The notes: a model not told the origin generated them from the letters alone. DNA of 64,000 nucleotides from Granulosicoccus sp963833195 (GCA_963833195.1 CAWHXF010000027.1:3906001-3970000); one strand, 5' to 3'. Counted from the first letter of the stretch, positions 8,881 through 18,252 are shown. Numbers and translations: made by a program.

Positions 8881-10743
8881 GTGAGTGACCGAGGCGGTAC
8901 GGACGGACAGGCCGCGCACGGCGGCCAAGGCGGCAAGCCCGGCGCGCGCACCCTGCGCCTCGTCACTCTCACGCGCCTGTTCGTCGCGCTGGTGTTCGGC
9001 TCGCTCGTCGGCGGCGCGGCGCTGTCGCTCTGGAGCGTGCAGCGGGCGGAGTACGACCTGGCGATCATCACGCAGTCGCGGGAATCGCACGAGGCCTACC
9101 TGCGGCTCTCGGCGGACACGTACCGGCTGTTCAAGCTCTACGGCAGCGCGCTGCTGGTGGGCGAGGGCGGCGAGCTCGAGGCCATACCGCAGCTCGTAGG
9201 CTCGATCCGGGCCCAGCTGGACGAGCTGCGCGCGCTCCTGGAGCGCGACCCGCGCACGCCGGAAGGCGTCCGGGGCCCGGAGCTCGATGACCTGGAGAGC
9301 CTCGAGCGCACCATCGCTTCGCTGGTGGCCCGGCTCGAGGAGGAGCTCGGTCGCGGCGTCGGTGCGCCCGCCCCGTCCGACCGCTGGAGCACGCTGGCCT
9401 CGGTGCTCGACGACGGTATCGACGGCGCGTTCAGGGAGCAGATCGAGGCGGCGCTCGATCACGAACGGCTCGAGCTAGAGGCCGTGGAGCGACGCGCCGC
9501 GTACCGCGCCAACGTGACGAGCGGCGTGGCGCTCGCGGTGCTCGTGTGCGCGGTGCCCGTCGCGCTGCTCGCGACGGCCATCATCGGACGCCGCATGCGC
9601 GATCCGCTGCTCGGGCTGCGCGCCGGCATACAACGCTTCCTGGACGGAGATCTCGCCACGCCCGTCGAGGTGCGCGCCGACGACGAGCTCGGCGCGATCG
9701 CGCGGGTGCTCAACGACATGGCCGCGAGCATCGGCGCGCAGACTCGTCGGCTCGCCCTGCACGGCGAGCGACTGGAGAACCAGGTGCGCGAGCGCACCGC
9801 GCAGCTCGAGGCGTCGCTCGTGGAAGTCCGGCGCGCCGACGACAACCGCCGCCGCACGCTCGCCGATGTCGGGCACGAGCTGCGCACCCCGTTGACCGTG
9901 ATTCGCGGCGAGGCCGACATCGCTCTGCGCGGGCACGCGACGGAGCCCGCCGTGTACCGCGCGGCGCTGGAGCGCACGCGCGAGGCGGCGGCGCACACCG
10001 CGACGCTCGTCGACGACCTGCTGTTCGTCGCGCGCAACGAGAGCGGGGAGGCGCGCCTGGTGCTCGCGGACATCGATCTCGAACGACTCGTGCGCGACAC
10101 CCTCGACACCTTCGCCGCCGACGTCGGACGCGAGGGAGTGCTCGCGGAGACGCGAGCGGTGACGCCCCGCGGAACGCGCCCCGGAACGCGCCCCGGAACG
10201 CGCCACGGAACGCGGGCGGAACAGCGGGCGGAACAGCGGATGGGGCGTGTCCTGGACGACGGCGTGGCCGGCGCGACCGTGCGGGCCGACGCGCACCGCG
10301 TGCGCCAGGCCTTGCTGGTGCTGATCGACAACGCTCGTCGGCACGGGGCGGCCCTGGGCAGCGACGGTGCGAAGGCGGACGGGCCCGGCATCCGGGTGGG
10401 CATCGAGCGTTCGGACGCGACCTGGCGCATCGTCGTGGAGGACGACGGGCCGGGCATGGAAGCCTCGGACAAGCTCGTCGCCTTCAAACGCTTCTTCCGC
10501 GGCTCGAACGCGGCCGAGCGTTACGGCGACGGACTCGGTCTGGGCCTGCCCGTGGCCATGTCGATCGCCGAGGCGCACGGCGGCACCATCGAGCTGGCGG
10601 ACGCTCCCTCCGGCGGTCTGCGCGCGACGCTGGTGCTGCCCGCCGGGGATGGAGCGCTCGCCCGGTCGCCCGTGCGTCGCTCGATCGACGAGGCCGGACC
10701 GCCGACGCCTCCGGCGATCGACCGGCGCGGGGCGGCGGCGTGA
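8881..10743 (+). CDS. Sensor histidine kinase with HAMP domain
   Basis: 620-residue inner-membrane kinase. A first membrane segment lies at about residues 28-48 and a second near 206-230, enclosing a largely helical 155-residue periplasmic sensor region. A HAMP domain follows, then a coiled coil (QVRERTAQLEASLVEV), the H-box GHELRTPL with H332, the N-box LIDNARRHG, G1 DDGPGM and G2 GLGLGLP. Between the dimerisation and ATPase domains there is a repetitive Gly-Thr-Arg linker at about 431-453, encoded by a tandem repeat. The GTG at 8881 is the first usable start after the previous stop. It overlaps the regulator gene by four bases, forming a two-component pair whose stimulus is unknown. Confidence 0.92.
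   Translation: MSDRGGTDGQAAHGGQGGKPGARTLRLVTLTRLFVALVFGSLVGGAALSLWSVQRAEYDLAIITQSRESHEAYLRLSADTYRLFKLYGSALLVGEGGELEAIPQLVGSIRAQLDELRALLERDPRTPEGVRGPELDDLESLERTIASLVARLEEELGRGVGAPAPSDRWSTLASVLDDGIDGAFREQIEAALDHERLELEAVERRAAYRANVTSGVALAVLVCAVPVALLATAIIGRRMRDPLLGLRAGIQRFLDGDLATPVEVRADDELGAIARVLNDMAASIGAQTRRLALHGERLENQVRERTAQLEASLVEVRRADDNRRRTLADVGHELRTPLTVIRGEADIALRGHATEPAVYRAALERTREAAAHTATLVDDLLFVARNESGEARLVLADIDLERLVRDTLDTFAADVGREGVLAETRAVTPRGTRPGTRPGTRHGTRAEQRAEQRMGRVLDDGVAGATVRADAHRVRQALLVLIDNARRHGAALGSDGAKADGPGIRVGIERSDATWRIVVEDDGPGMEASDKLVAFKRFFRGSNAAERYGDGLGLGLPVAMSIAEAHGGTIELADAPSGGLRATLVLPAGDGALARSPVRRSIDEAGPPTPPAIDRRGAAA
10171..10239 (+). repeat. 12-bp tandem repeat inside the histidine kinase gene
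   Basis: The unit GGAACGCGCCCC is repeated twice exactly (10171-10194), then in diverging form to 10239, ending in two GGAACAGCGG-type copies. Each unit is four codons, so the frame is kept and the linker reads RGTRPGTRPGTRHGTR followed by AEQR twice. Confidence 0.85.
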
Positions 10744-11423
10744 ACCTGCTGCTGGTCGAGGACGAGGACCGCGTCGCCGACTTCATCGTGCGCGGGCTCG
10801 CCGCCGAGGGCTGGCTCGTCGAACGCGTGGCGAGCGGCGAGGCGGCGCTCGAGGCGTTGCGCGAGCGCGGGTTCGATGCCGTGATCCTGGACCTGATGCT
10901 GCCCGGGATCTCGGGCCAGGACGTCTGCCGCACGATGCGCGCGCGCAAGGTGTACGTGCCCGTGCTGATGCTGACCGCGCTGGACGCGCGCGACGAGCGC
11001 ATCGCGGGGCTCAGGCTCGGCGCCGACGACTACCTGGCGAAGCCCTTCGACTTCGACGAGCTCGTGGCGAGGATCGAGGCGCTGGTACGCCGCGAGACCG
11101 AGTTCCGCGGGCAGGGTCGGGCGCCGGGCGCGGGCATCCTGGAACACGGTGCCGTCCGCTTCGACGCGACTTCCGCGCGCGTGGAGGTCGACGGCGAGAG
11201 CGTCGAGCTCACCGCGCGCGAGCGCGAGCTGCTGAAGCTCTTCCTGCTGAACCCCGGCCGCGTGCTCGCGCGCGAGCGCGTGCTGAACGCGCTGTGGGGC
11301 ACTCAGCAGGATCCGCTGACGAACATCGTCGACGTCTACGTGGCCCGGCTGCGAAAGAAGCTCGGTCCGGCGGGCGCCGGTATCGTCACGGTGCGCGGAC
11401 TGGGCTACCGGCTCGATTCCTGA
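10740..11423 (+). CDS. OmpR-family response regulator
   Basis: 227-residue DNA-binding regulator. The receiver domain has the acidic pocket E7/D8, phospho-acceptor D51 (VILDLMLPG), T in MLTALDARD and K in LAKPFDFDE. The C-terminal winged helix contains the family hallmarks LTARERELLKLF and a final VRGLGYRL. The GTG at 10740 overlaps the kinase stop (GTGA), so it is translationally coupled to its cognate kinase. Its likely site is the 11-base-period repeat at 7527-7544, but this is inference. Confidence 0.93.
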   Translation: MNLLLVEDEDRVADFIVRGLAAEGWLVERVASGEAALEALRERGFDAVILDLMLPGISGQDVCRTMRARKVYVPVLMLTALDARDERIAGLRLGADDYLAKPFDFDELVARIEALVRRETEFRGQGRAPGAGILEHGAVRFDATSARVEVDGESVELTARERELLKLFLLNPGRVLARERVLNALWGTQQDPLTNIVDVYVARLRKKLGPAGAGIVTVRGLGYRLDS

Positions 11424-11477
11424 ACGATCCGACCGCGCTCGAAGGCGCGGTTCACGCCGGCGAAGTCACCGGTGGGC

Positions 11478-11506
11478 TTGTCAGGGCGAACGCGTCGCGG
11501 TATACA
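11478..11506 (+). promoter_or_regulatory. Sigma-70-type promoter of the tRNA-Gly gene
   Basis: TTGTCA at 11478-11483 matches the -35 consensus at five of six positions, and TATACA at 11501-11506 serves as -10 with an ideal 17-base spacer. Transcription would begin near 11513, a few bases before the mature tRNA end at 11521. Confidence 0.65.
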
Positions 11507-11520
11507 GCTTCACGGTCCGC

Positions 11521-11594
11521 GCGGCTGTAGCTCAATGGTAGAGCTTCTGGTTCCCAACCAGATGACGAGGGTTCGATTCCCTTCAGCCGCTCCA
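11521..11594 (+). tRNA. tRNA-Gly, anticodon CCC
   Basis: A 74-base gene folds into a full cloverleaf. Acceptor GCGGCTG (11521-11527) pairs with CAGCCGC (11584-11590), the D-arm is GCTC...GAGC, the anticodon stem TCTGG/CCAGA encloses loop TTCCCAA (anticodon CCC, reads GGG), and the T-arm contains GGTTCGATTCC. The CCA end is encoded (11592-11594). Confidence 0.96.
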
Positions 11595-11812
11595 GCCCCC
11601 CACGCACGAAAAAGGCCCACGGACACGCTCTGGAGGTCGTGACCGCGGGCCGGTGGCAGAGGGCTTCCCGGCACCCGTGAGTGCGGTCCGCCGTGCCGTT
11701 TCCGACTTGACGAGACGGATGATGCGCGTCCCCGCGGGGGCTGGCGAGGAAGCGGTTCACGCTTCTCGCCCGCGATCCTCCCGACGGATGCGGCGCCGGC
11801 CGACGGCGCGCT

Positions 11813-12001
11813 TCAGCGCTTGCCGGTGATCTCGGTGTGACCCGTGCGGTCGCGCTCGTTCGCCGGGCCGTGCTCCAGCCGCCGGTCCAGCGCGGAGTGC
11901 GTCGTTCCGGACTGGGCCTTCTTCTTCGAGCGGTACATCCACGCGCACACCAGTGCGAAGGTGACCAGTGCGAGGATGATGATCAGGTAGGGACGTTCCA
12001 T
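11813..12001 (-). CDS. Small single-span membrane protein
   Basis: 62-residue protein of unknown function. One hydrophobic helix at residues 4-23 (LIIILALVTFALVCAWMY) is followed at once by RSKKK, giving an N-out/C-in topology, and then a hydrophilic tail. ATG start at 12001. The tRNA-Gly lies upstream in coordinates on the other strand with 218 bases of featureless sequence between. A small regulatory or inner-membrane anchor role is possible, but nothing in the context identifies it. Confidence 0.6.
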   Translation of the reverse strand: MERPYLIIILALVTFALVCAWMYRSKKKAQSGTTHSALDRRLEHGPANERDRTGHTEITGKR

Positions 12002-12083
12002 GCGGATGGCTCTCTTGCGGACATCGCGAGGGCCGATCAGGCTATGCCCGGCGCTCGCGGGTCTGGCGACCCGTGCACGATGT

Positions 12084-12989
12084 TCACGCCGGGTCGGTCG
12101 ATCTGACCGATGCGGCCAGCGCGGCGGTCCAGCGCCCGGCGGCGTGCACGCTGTCGTCGGCGCGCCACCAGTGCTGCGCGAACAGCTGGCTCATGTGGAA
12201 GACGCCGGGGCGCACCTTCAATTCCACGCGCACGCCGGCCAGCGCCGCGGCGCGTGCGAACACCAGCGAGTCGTCCAGCAGGATCTCGCTGCCGCCCACG
12301 TCGAGATAGAGCGGCGGCAGCGCGTCGAGCCTGCCGTTGACGAGCGTGAGCTCGGGGTCCGCGGGGTCGTAGTCGCCGAGCGCCATGCGCACGAGCGCAT
12401 CGTCCTGCTCGGGGTCGTTCATGGCATCGACCGCGGCGTTGTCCAGGCGCGTGCGCGTGAGCGAATAGTCGCGCAGCGTGTTCGGCGAGAACAGCACGAC
12501 GCCGAGGATGGCGGTGGAACCCGGCTCGCCGGCCAGCAGCGTTGCGAGCGCCAGGTGTCCCCCGGCGCTGTCGCCGCCGAGCACGATCCGGGTGTCGCCG
12601 ATGCCGTCGTCGCCCGCGATGGCCGCGCGCACGAGCTTCGCCACCGCGCTGCGCTGTTGTGGCCAGCCGTGCTCGGGGGCGAGCGGGTAATCGGGCAGCC
12701 ACAACTCGCAGCCCGACGATACCGCGAGCTCGATGGCGAGCCGGCGGTGCGAGCGCGCCGAGCCGAACACGTAGCCGCCGCCGTGCAGGTAGACGATGCG
12801 CACGCCCTCCACGCATCTCGGCGGGCGGATGACATCGATCGGCAGGTCCGCGCTGTTCAGTCGCTCCATCCGGCAGCCGCGTAGATCGACACTCAAGTCC
12901 GCCAGCGCTTCGAACGAGGCGCGCATCGAGGTCGGCGACCCTTCTATCGGATGCAGCGCGATGCGTCGCCTGATCTCGCGCTCGTGCAT
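12084..12989 (-). CDS. Alpha/beta hydrolase, hormone-sensitive-lipase family esterase
   Basis: 301-residue esterase. The oxyanion-hole motif HGGGYVFG and nucleophile elbow GDSAGG are typical of the HSL (family IV) esterases, with a late Asp and a His in VFHMSQL completing the triad. No signal peptide is present, so it is cytoplasmic. The frame is open to 13199, but the ATG at 12989 (MHEREIRRR) gives the normal family length; the upstream extension is low-complexity. It is divergent from the SDR gene at 13203. Substrates are probably short acyl esters. Confidence 0.85.
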   Translation of the reverse strand: MHEREIRRRIALHPIEGSPTSMRASFEALADLSVDLRGCRMERLNSADLPIDVIRPPRCVEGVRIVYLHGGGYVFGSARSHRRLAIELAVSSGCELWLPDYPLAPEHGWPQQRSAVAKLVRAAIAGDDGIGDTRIVLGGDSAGGHLALATLLAGEPGSTAILGVVLFSPNTLRDYSLTRTRLDNAAVDAMNDPEQDDALVRMALGDYDPADPELTLVNGRLDALPPLYLDVGGSEILLDDSLVFARAAALAGVRVELKVRPGVFHMSQLFAQHWWRADDSVHAAGRWTAALAASVRSTDPA

Positions 12990-13202
12990 GGAAATGGCCG
13001 GACCCCGTGCGTCGTCGACATCGAACGGCTTGCCGTGGAGCGGTGGAGGATGGGGGTGTCGTCCGGACCGGATCCGGCCCTTGTAAAGCTCGCGCGCCAC
13101 CGGGTAGATGGAGGTGTTCGAGGCAGGCGTCCGCACCGACGCGCGTGCGAGGCTCCTACCGTGCCGGGCGTACCCGAACCCCGTCACAGATACCGACAAG
13201 TC

Positions 13203-13997
13203 ATGGACCTAGGAATATCCGGCCGTCGTGCCGTCATCACCGGCGCCTCCAGCGGCATGGGCCTCGAGACCGCGAAGCTCCTGGCCGAGGAAGGCGTGGA
13301 GCTGCTGCTCTCGGACATCGATCAGGACGAGCTCGACGCGGCCGCCAAGGGCATCGACGGGAAGACCACCACCGCGGTCGCGGACCTGAGCACGACGAAG
13401 GGCGCACAGGGGCTCGCCGATCGCGCGAAGGAGCTCGGCGGCTGCGACATCCTGGTGCACACCGCCGGCATCACCGGCGCCAAGGGCGATCCGCTCGAGA
13501 TGAGCGACGAGGACTGGGAGCAGGCCTGGACGATCGACTTCATGTCGGCCGTGCGTCTCGCGCGCGCCGTCGTGCCGCAGATGGTCGAGGGCAAGTGGGG
13601 GCGCGTGGTGTTCATCACGTCCGAGAACGCGGTGCAGCCCTACGTCGACGAGGCCGTCTACAACGCCGCCAAGGCGGCGCTGCTGAACTTCACCAAGTGC
13701 GTTTCGCTCGCCTACGCCGACAAGGGCGTGCTCGTGAACGCCGTCTCCCCGGCCTTCGTCGAGTCTCCGATGACCGACGGCATGATGCAGAAGCGCGCCG
13801 AGCAGAACGGCACGAGCGTGGACGAGGCCATCGAGAGCTTCCTGAAGGAGGAGCGGCCGTTCCTGCGGCTCGGGCGTCGGGGTCGGGTGGACGAGGTGGC
13901 CCCGGTCATCGCGCTGCTGTGCTCCGAGCGTGCGAGCTTCACGACCGGCGCGGCCTACCGCGTCGACGGCGGTGCGGTCGGGGCCATGAACGTCTGA
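13203..13997 (+). CDS. Short-chain dehydrogenase/reductase (SDR)
   Basis: 264-residue classical SDR. The cofactor motif TGASSGMG is at residues 13-20, the catalytic set is S140, Y153 and K157 (YNAAK), and an HTAG variant of NNAG is near 86. The ATG at 13203 gives MDLGISGRRAVITG, a normal N terminus. It faces the iron alcohol dehydrogenase gene tail to tail. Substrate unknown; the specificity for NAD or NADP cannot be read reliably, although D38 after the second strand points to NAD. Confidence 0.9.
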   Translation: MDLGISGRRAVITGASSGMGLETAKLLAEEGVELLLSDIDQDELDAAAKGIDGKTTTAVADLSTTKGAQGLADRAKELGGCDILVHTAGITGAKGDPLEMSDEDWEQAWTIDFMSAVRLARAVVPQMVEGKWGRVVFITSENAVQPYVDEAVYNAAKAALLNFTKCVSLAYADKGVLVNAVSPAFVESPMTDGMMQKRAEQNGTSVDEAIESFLKEERPFLRLGRRGRVDEVAPVIALLCSERASFTTGAAYRVDGGAVGAMNV

Positions 13998-14041
13998 CGC
14001 TCGGCGGCGCGACGCGCGCGGCCGATCGCGGCGCGGCGCGC

Positions 14042-15346
14042 CTACCAGTACGAGAGCGCGTCGCGGTACATGTTCTCCATGTCGACGAGGTTCGACTCGC
14101 GCGGCGCGTTCGCGATGGCCCGCGCCTGCCGCGCGGACGAAGCGGCGAGCGGTACGACGCTCGTCTCGTCGAAGCCGATGCCGCGCAGGCCGTTCGGCAT
14201 GCCGGTGTCGCGCATGAGACGCACGAGGCGCGTCGCCAGCACCTCGCCCGCGTCCGCGGGCGTGGCGCCGGTGGCGTCCGCGCCGAGAAAGGCGGCCGCT
14301 TCCAGGTGGCGATCCGGCGCGCCGGCGGCCGTGTAGCGGAAGATGGCCGGGGCGTTGACGATGACGCTGATGCCGTGCGGCACGAAGGGCGCGGCCACCG
14401 CGTAGCCTTCCGTGGTGACGTTCGCCATCAGGTGCGTGACGCCGTAGCTCATGGCGTGCGGCAGGTGCGTGCCGGAGTTCCCGAAGGCGATGCCCGCCAG
14501 CGACGCCGCCCACATCAACGCATCGCGCGCCTCGACATCGGTGGCGTCGTTCACGCCTCGCACCAGGTACCGGTCGACGCACTCCATCGCCTCGCGCGCC
14601 ATCAGGTCGCTGAACGGGTTGCCGCCCTGGATGTACTGGCGACCCGCGGGGGCCGCCACCGGCGCGTGGCGCGCGTAGCTCTTCGCCGTCCAGCACTCGA
14701 GCGCGTGGCTGCACAGGTCGAAGCCCGTGGAGGCGACGACGTTGCCGGGCAGCGAGTCCAGGCATGACGGATCGACGATGGCGTCCAGCGGCAGCAGGTA
14801 CGGACTCGCCACCACGAACTTGCAGTCGAGCGCGGCGATGCGGATGACCGAGATGGACGTGCATTCGGAGCCGGTGCCGGCCGTGGTGGGGCAGGCGAGG
14901 TGCGGCAGCACCGGCCCCGGTATCGAGCGACCGCCGCCCGCGGGAGCGGCGAAGTAGTCGACGATGTCACCGCCGTGCGCGGCCACCACCGATGCCGCCT
15001 TGGCGGTGTCGATGACCGAGCCGCCGCCGACCGACACGATGCCGTCGAAGCGGCCCTCGGACAGGAACAGGGCGCCGCGCGCGACGCTCGCGTCGTCGGG
15101 CTCGACGCGGATCTCGTGGAAGACGTCGGCGTCCACGCCGGCCCGCCGCAACGACGATGCCGCCCGCGCGACGAGCGGCCCGTCGACGAGCATGGGATCG
15201 GTGAAGAGCGCGACTCGCCCGAGGCCACGCCAGGCGACGCGCTCGCCGAGCTCGTCGAGGCAGCCGCGCCCGAAGGTGAGCCGCGGCATGGCCACGGTGA
15301 AGCTGTCCGCGCCGTCGGCGCTCGGGTCGTGATACCGGCAGCCCAT
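14042..15346 (-). CDS. Iron-containing alcohol dehydrogenase, ADHFE1 (hydroxyacid-oxoacid transhydrogenase)-like
   Basis: 434-residue type III alcohol dehydrogenase. GGGSVIDTAK (about residue 106) binds the dinucleotide, TTAGTGSE is the family signature, and the metal ligands are in FDLCSHALE and HLPHAMSYGV. The two overall features, a long N terminus around MPRLTFG and an insert after the HALE helix, resemble the ADHFE1 type, which oxidises 4-hydroxybutyrate with 2-oxoglutarate as acceptor. That assignment is tentative. ATG start at 15346. It is convergent with the SDR and 117 bases downstream of ctp on the same strand. Confidence 0.85.
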   Translation of the reverse strand: MGCRYHDPSADGADSFTVAMPRLTFGRGCLDELGERVAWRGLGRVALFTDPMLVDGPLVARAASSLRRAGVDADVFHEIRVEPDDASVARGALFLSEGRFDGIVSVGGGSVIDTAKAASVVAAHGGDIVDYFAAPAGGGRSIPGPVLPHLACPTTAGTGSECTSISVIRIAALDCKFVVASPYLLPLDAIVDPSCLDSLPGNVVASTGFDLCSHALECWTAKSYARHAPVAAPAGRQYIQGGNPFSDLMAREAMECVDRYLVRGVNDATDVEARDALMWAASLAGIAFGNSGTHLPHAMSYGVTHLMANVTTEGYAVAAPFVPHGISVIVNAPAIFRYTAAGAPDRHLEAAAFLGADATGATPADAGEVLATRLVRLMRDTGMPNGLRGIGFDETSVVPLAASSARQARAIANAPRESNLVDMENMYRDALSYW

Positions 15347-15463
15347 CGTCAGCCGCTCCGTGAAGGTTCGATCGCGAGCCTACAACGGAAGACGGCGCCC
15401 GCAGGCGCCGTCCGGTCTCGCTCGATGCGAGGGCCCGCCGGCGCGTGCCGGCGGGACGGGGCC

Positions 15464-16822
15464 CTAACTGGTCTTCTGGCTGAGGATCGACAGCCCGCGC
15501 AGCAGGTTCAGCGCCTCGTAGAGCTGGTAGTCGTCGTAGACGAGCGCCGCGGGATCGTCCTGCTCCTCGGCGTCGTCGGCTTCGGCGGCCGCCTGCTCGG
15601 CGGCGGCTTCGTCGGCTTCCTCGAGCGTGTCGTTGATGAGCGCGCCGCGCAGGCTGGACTCGGTGAGCGGCACGAAGTCGCCGTTGCCGTCCTCGTCCGG
15701 GCGGTTCACGATCTCGGCGCGCGTGAGGATGTCGGGCTCGATGCCGAGCTGCTGGATGCTGCGCCCGTCGGGCGTGTAGTAGCGCGACGTCGTGAGCTTG
15801 ACCGCGCCGCCGCCCGGCAGGTCCTGGATGGTCTGCACCGATCCCTTGCCGAAGGTCTTGGTCCCGAGCACGAGGCCCCGACCGTGGTCCTGCACCGCGC
15901 CCGCCACGATCTCGCTCGCGGAGGCCGAGCCGCCGTTGACGAGCACGACGAGCGGTGCGCCGTCCAGCACGTCGCCGGAGGTGGCGTCGTAGCGCAGCTT
16001 GGAGTCGGCCTCGCGGCCGTCGGTGTAGACGATGTTGCCCTCGTTCAGGAACGCGTCCGAGACGCCCACCGCGCCGGAGAGCACGCCGCCGGGGTTGTTG
16101 CGCAGGTCCAGCACGAGCCCCTTCAGGGAGCCGCCGGCCGCGTCCTTGAGCTCGCGCACCTGCTTGAGCATGTCGGCCGTGGTCTTGGTCTGGAAGTTCG
16201 AGATGCGCACGTAGCCGTAGCCGTCGTCGAGCATGCGGCCCTTGACGCTCGTGACCTTGATGATGGCGCGCTCGATGTCGACGGTGAGCGGCCGGTCCTC
16301 GCCCTCGCGCACGATGGTGAGCGACAGCACGCTGCCGGGCTTGCCGCGCATGAGCTTCACGGCATCGTTGAGCGACAGCCCCTTCACGGGCGTGTCGTCG
16401 AGCCGGATGATCAGGTCGCCGGTGCGCATGCCGGCCTCGGCGGCCGGGGTGTCGTCGATGGGCGCGACCACCTTGACGAAGCCGTCCTCCATGCCGACCT
16501 CGATGCCGAGGCCTCCGAACTCGCCGGTGGTGCCCACGCGCAGCTCGGCGAACTCCTCCTCGTCCAGGAACGCCGAGTGGGGGTCCAGGCCGTTCAGCAT
16601 GCCGCGGATGGCGTAGTCCAGCAGCTCGTCGTCCGACACCTCCTCGACGTAGTCGCTCTTGATGCGCGAGAACACGTCGGTGAACGTGCGCATCTGGTCG
16701 AGCGGCAGATCGGTGGCGGTACGGGCCCCCATGACCCCCTGACCGAGGGTCAGCGAGACGCCCACGACCGTGCCGGCGAGCACGAGAGTGGCCGATCGCT
16801 TCTTGGTGTTCGTCACAGACAT
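15464..16822 (-). CDS. ctpA: C-terminal processing peptidase (S41 family)
   Basis: 452-residue periplasmic serine protease anchored or exported by the hydrophobic segment at residues 12-30. A PDZ domain (GEFGGLGIEVGMEDG to VREGE) is at about 85-170. The catalytic Ser is in NGGSASASE and the Lys in GTKTFGKGS, the usual Ser-Lys dyad. An acidic Ala/Glu tail follows before the final conserved DYQLYEALNLL segment. The ATG at 16822 has GGAG five bases upstream on its strand. Position immediately after envC is common in gammaproteobacteria and ties it to envelope and cell-wall turnover. Confidence 0.92.
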   Translation of the reverse strand: MSVTNTKKRSATLVLAGTVVGVSLTLGQGVMGARTATDLPLDQMRTFTDVFSRIKSDYVEEVSDDELLDYAIRGMLNGLDPHSAFLDEEEFAELRVGTTGEFGGLGIEVGMEDGFVKVVAPIDDTPAAEAGMRTGDLIIRLDDTPVKGLSLNDAVKLMRGKPGSVLSLTIVREGEDRPLTVDIERAIIKVTSVKGRMLDDGYGYVRISNFQTKTTADMLKQVRELKDAAGGSLKGLVLDLRNNPGGVLSGAVGVSDAFLNEGNIVYTDGREADSKLRYDATSGDVLDGAPLVVLVNGGSASASEIVAGAVQDHGRGLVLGTKTFGKGSVQTIQDLPGGGAVKLTTSRYYTPDGRSIQQLGIEPDILTRAEIVNRPDEDGNGDFVPLTESSLRGALINDTLEEADEAAAEQAAAEADDAEEQDDPAALVYDDYQLYEALNLLRGLSILSQKTS

Positions 16823-16975
16823 GTCTCCGGATCGGGACGGGCCGTCGATGGGCCCATGTGCTCGTTTATACGCGACGAGCCGCCGGGAGGAGCCCCCGGC
16901 GACCAATGTGTGCCGCGGGCGCGGTGCCGCGGGCCATGCGTGTGCGGAAAGTCGGGTACGCATTCGTGCCGGGCG

Positions 16976-18241
16976 TCACTCTCCCCCGCGTCCCCCGCCG
17001 GCCTCGGCATAGGCGGAGGGGTCCAGGAAGGGGGCGGGATCGACGGGTTCCGCGTTCTCGCGGATCTCGAAGTACACGCCGGCGGCATTGTGACCGCCCG
17101 AGTCTCCGACAGTTGCAAGGGCTGCGCCCGATTCGACCCAATCGCCGGGCGTCACCAGAATGTCGCGGTTGCCGCCGTACAGGCTCATCCAGCCGTCGCC
17201 GTGGTCCACGATGGCCAGCATGCCGAAACCCTCCAGCCAGTCGCCGTAGACCACCTCGCCGTCGGCCACGCTCGTCACGCGCGCGCCCTCGTCGGCGCGC
17301 AGGAAGAGCCCCGTCCAGGTCAGCCGGCCCACCGACTTGACGTCGCCGAACGCGGCGTCCAGCCGTCCCGCCACCGGCAGCGGCCAGGAGCCCTTGCCGG
17401 ACTCGAAGTAGCCCGAGCGGGCGGCCTCGGCCGCGCGCAGCTCCTCCATCAGCGCGGCGAGCCTCGCGGTGTCCTCCTTGAGCGTCGCCACCGAGCGGGT
17501 GCGCCGGGCGATGCGCGTCTGCACCTCGCCGAGCGCGCCGCGCGCGCCCTCGAGCTCGGCCACGCGCGCGTCGCGCTGCCCGCTCGCCTTGTTCTTCAGG
17601 TGCTCCAGCCAGTTCCGGTCCTTCAGCGCACGGGCGTGCGCCGCCTCGATGCGTGCGAGCGCGTCGGCCTGGCGGTGGATGGCCTCGCGCTGCGCGCGCA
17701 TGGCGTAGCCGGTCCACACCGCCATGCGGTCGGCGAGGGCCGGGTCGTCGTGCTGCAGCAGCACGGCGAGCGGGCTGGTGCGCGAGGCGTCGTAGGCGGC
17801 CACGAGCGACTGCGCCAGCAGCGCGCGTCGCTGCGCGTTCGCCGCGCGCTCGGCGGCGATGTCGCCTTCCAGGCCCGCGAGCGTCGCCTCGAACGAGGCG
17901 ATGTCCGCCCCCAGCCCCTCGACCCGGGCGCGGCGCTCGTCCGCCGCGCCACCGGTCTCGGCGAGCCGGGCCTCGAGCGCGGCGCGCTCGCCGCGGCTGC
18001 GCTCGAGCTCCGCGTCGAGCTCGGCGAGTCGGGCCTCGCTCTCGCGCAGGCGTGCCTCCACGGCATCGACGCTCGGCGGCGCCTCGACGGGGCGCGGCTC
18101 GGCGTCGCCGAGATCGATGGGCGCGAGCTCCTCGGCACCGACGCCGCGCGCAGCGGCGACCCCGAGCGCGACCCCGAGCGCGACGACGAGCGCGGCCGTG
18201 ATCGGCACGCTGCGTCGCGATGAGCGAATCGGGGGACTCAT
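16976..18241 (-). CDS. envC: Murein hydrolase activator EnvC
   Basis: 421-residue exported protein. A signal peptide (residues about 11-36, ending GVGAEE) precedes two long coiled-coil stretches (about 60-270) and a C-terminal LytM-like domain (about 295-415). The LytM metal ligands are lost: the first site reads GLFLRAD instead of HxGxD and the last reads YFEIRE instead of HLHFE. That is the hallmark of EnvC-type activators of the division amidases rather than active endopeptidases. ATG at 18241. It is in line with the PGPGW-type gene upstream and ctp downstream. Confidence 0.92.
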   Translation of the reverse strand: MSPPIRSSRRSVPITAALVVALGVALGVAAARGVGAEELAPIDLGDAEPRPVEAPPSVDAVEARLRESEARLAELDAELERSRGERAALEARLAETGGAADERRARVEGLGADIASFEATLAGLEGDIAAERAANAQRRALLAQSLVAAYDASRTSPLAVLLQHDDPALADRMAVWTGYAMRAQREAIHRQADALARIEAAHARALKDRNWLEHLKNKASGQRDARVAELEGARGALGEVQTRIARRTRSVATLKEDTARLAALMEELRAAEAARSGYFESGKGSWPLPVAGRLDAAFGDVKSVGRLTWTGLFLRADEGARVTSVADGEVVYGDWLEGFGMLAIVDHGDGWMSLYGGNRDILVTPGDWVESGAALATVGDSGGHNAAGVYFEIRENAEPVDPAPFLDPSAYAEAGGGRGGE

Positions 18242-18252
18242 GACGCGCGAGT

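Noticed and set aside
11452..11760. Peptide frame containing KGIEPSSSGWEPEALPLSYS on the minus strand
   Set aside because: It is the antisense translation of the tRNA-Gly gene, a well-known spurious protein.
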